Part shown: piece after piece, positions 14,921-15,692 of the stretch
How positions within the stretch are numbered: position 1 is the stretch's first letter
Layout of the letters: the number at the start of each line of letters is the position of its first letter
Assembly: GCA_030706285.1 (NCBI GenBank)
Contig: JAUZOU010000030.1
Location: 1-15,692, forward strand
Direction: 5' to 3'
Length of the DNA: 15,692 nucleotides
Origin: Bacteroidota bacterium
Lineage (GTDB): Bacteria; Bacteroidota; Bacteroidia; Bacteroidales; UBA1402
Notes under the pieces: generated by a model
Database searches by the model: none
The model's input: the letters and a program-made list of their open reading frames with translations, nothing else
What the model was told of the DNA's origin: nothing
Translations under genes and position numbers: made by a program

Positions 14921-15692
14921 TCAAATGGTTTTCAGCACTGCCAACAGATAATCCCAGAATCGTTTAATGCTGGCAATTTCTACTTTTTCGTTGGGCGTAT
15001 GAGGAGAGACAATGGTCGGACCAAAAGAAATCATGTCCATTGTCCCGATAGCATCTTGTATAATGCCACATTCTAGTCCGGCATGAATCACATTAACGTT
15101 CGGCTTGATACCATAGAGCTTTTCATAGGCGGCAACCATTACATCAATGATATGAGAATCCCGCTTGGGTTCCCATCCCGGATAATCCCCTGCCGTCGTA
15201 ACTTTGGCACCGGCCAAAGAAAAAGTACTCTGTATCATGGAGACCAACTGCTTTTTCATAAACTCGGAGGCACTTCTCACCAGGAACATACAGGTAATAT
15301 TGCCTTCCTGACTGTTGATAATAGCCAGATTGGAAGAGGTCTCAACAGTTTCAGGCATATCCGGGAACGCGCGAAGAACACCGTTGTGAACACCTTCAAG
15401 GGCATTGATAAAATCATCCTGAACCTCTTCAGGAATCAGGCCGGCCGGTAAATCGACCTGCTGAAACGACAGGATCAGATGGCCTTCCACCCCATTATAC
15501 GCTTCATTGATTAACGCTTCATAATCATAGATGCTGTCTTCCAGGATATCTAGATTTTCTTCCTGAATCGTTATAACGGCTGTTGCTTCACGAGGAATGG
15601 CATTTCGCATAGAGCCACCTTCAAAAGACGCGAGCCTGGCATCATACTCACCGATAATCTGTTTGATAAAGCTGCCAAGCAATTTATTGGCA
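14921..15692 (-). CDS. pepD: Aminoacyl-histidine dipeptidase (PepD-type, M20 family), C-terminal part
   Basis: About 257 C-terminal residues of a roughly 485-residue cytosolic non-specific dipeptidase; the frame runs through base 15692 without a real start, so the N-terminal half with most metal ligands is outside the window. The first visible residues, ANKLLGSFI, follow the position of the HLGRGNANK motif of the family. The inserted dimerisation domain is covered, followed by the PGWEP motif, HAGLECG and FGPTIVSPHTPNEKV. The histidine of SPHTP (codon 14999-15001) is the expected C-terminal metal ligand. The enzyme cleaves dipeptides such as Xaa-His in the cytoplasm. The TTG at 15682 is internal. 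The serine hydrolase gene follows at 44 bases. Confidence 0.93.
   Translation of the reverse strand, partial: ANKLLGSFIKQIIGEYDARLASFEGGSMRNAIPREATAVITIQEENLDILEDSIYDYEALINEAYNGVEGHLILSFQQVDLPAGLIPEEVQDDFINALEGVHNGVLRAFPDMPETVETSSNLAIINSQEGNITCMFLVRSASEFMKKQLVSMIQSTFSLAGAKVTTAGDYPGWEPKRDSHIIDVMVAAYEKLYGIKPNVNVIHAGLECGIIQDAIGTMDMISFGPTIVSPHTPNEKVEIASIKRFWDYLLAVLKTI

Noticed and set aside
14877..14924. Upstream start for the serine hydrolase that would overlap the dipeptidase gene
   Set aside because: It would put 16 polar residues in front of the signal peptide. The ATG at 14876 begins directly with the positively charged signal-peptide n-region.

Overview
The window looks like chromosomal DNA of a member of the Bacteroidales (Bacteroidota). 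The evidence is a PorT-type outer-membrane protein, a macroglobulin-like/TonB-plug surface protein, 5'-nucleotidase domains on two separate genes, the pairing of nadK with divergent pdxJ, and start codons preceded by A/T-rich sequence rather than Shine-Dalgarno motifs. Several promoters also fit the Bacteroidota pattern (TTTG or TTG, 19-21 bp, TAnnTTTG). I cannot fix the genus. No tRNA, rRNA, CRISPR, insertion sequence, prophage or integrase was seen, and no gene-free stretch exceeds about 200 bases.

Layout. (1) Positions 1-3689 are a signalling block: the end of a NarL-type sensor kinase, its NarL/FixJ response regulator, and a convergent 854-residue hybrid histidine kinase with a LytS-like membrane sensor, two PAS domains and a C-terminal receiver. 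(2) Positions 3837-4127 hold a 55-residue 2[4Fe-4S] ferredoxin with its own promoter and terminator. (3) Positions 4265-4981 encode a PorT-family protein of the type IX secretion system. (4) Positions 4991-6564 (minus strand) hold two overlapping exported genes that together make a 5'-nucleotidase, with the C-terminal domain gene first. (5) Positions 6613-7129 hold rplS with promoter and terminator. (6) Positions 7249-9759 encode a large exported protein with macroglobulin-like modules and a TonB-plug-like domain but no beta-barrel. (7) Positions 9809-11593 hold divergent nadK and pdxJ (NADP and pyridoxal phosphate synthesis). (8) Positions 11721-13623 hold a DJ-1/PfpI protein and enolase. (9) Positions 13620-15692 (minus strand) hold a PepD-type dipeptidase, cut by the window edge, followed by an exported class C beta-lactamase-like serine hydrolase.

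Most of this is housekeeping. Nothing here is a clear new defence or mobile system. The least understood items are the macroglobulin/plug protein, the split and order-reversed 5'-nucleotidase, and the LytS-sensor hybrid kinase. Smaller points are palindromic or repeated elements upstream of several genes, and a possible loss of an exbB-exbD-tonB cluster between pdxJ and the DJ-1 gene. All family assignments rest on reading motifs by eye; no database search was run.
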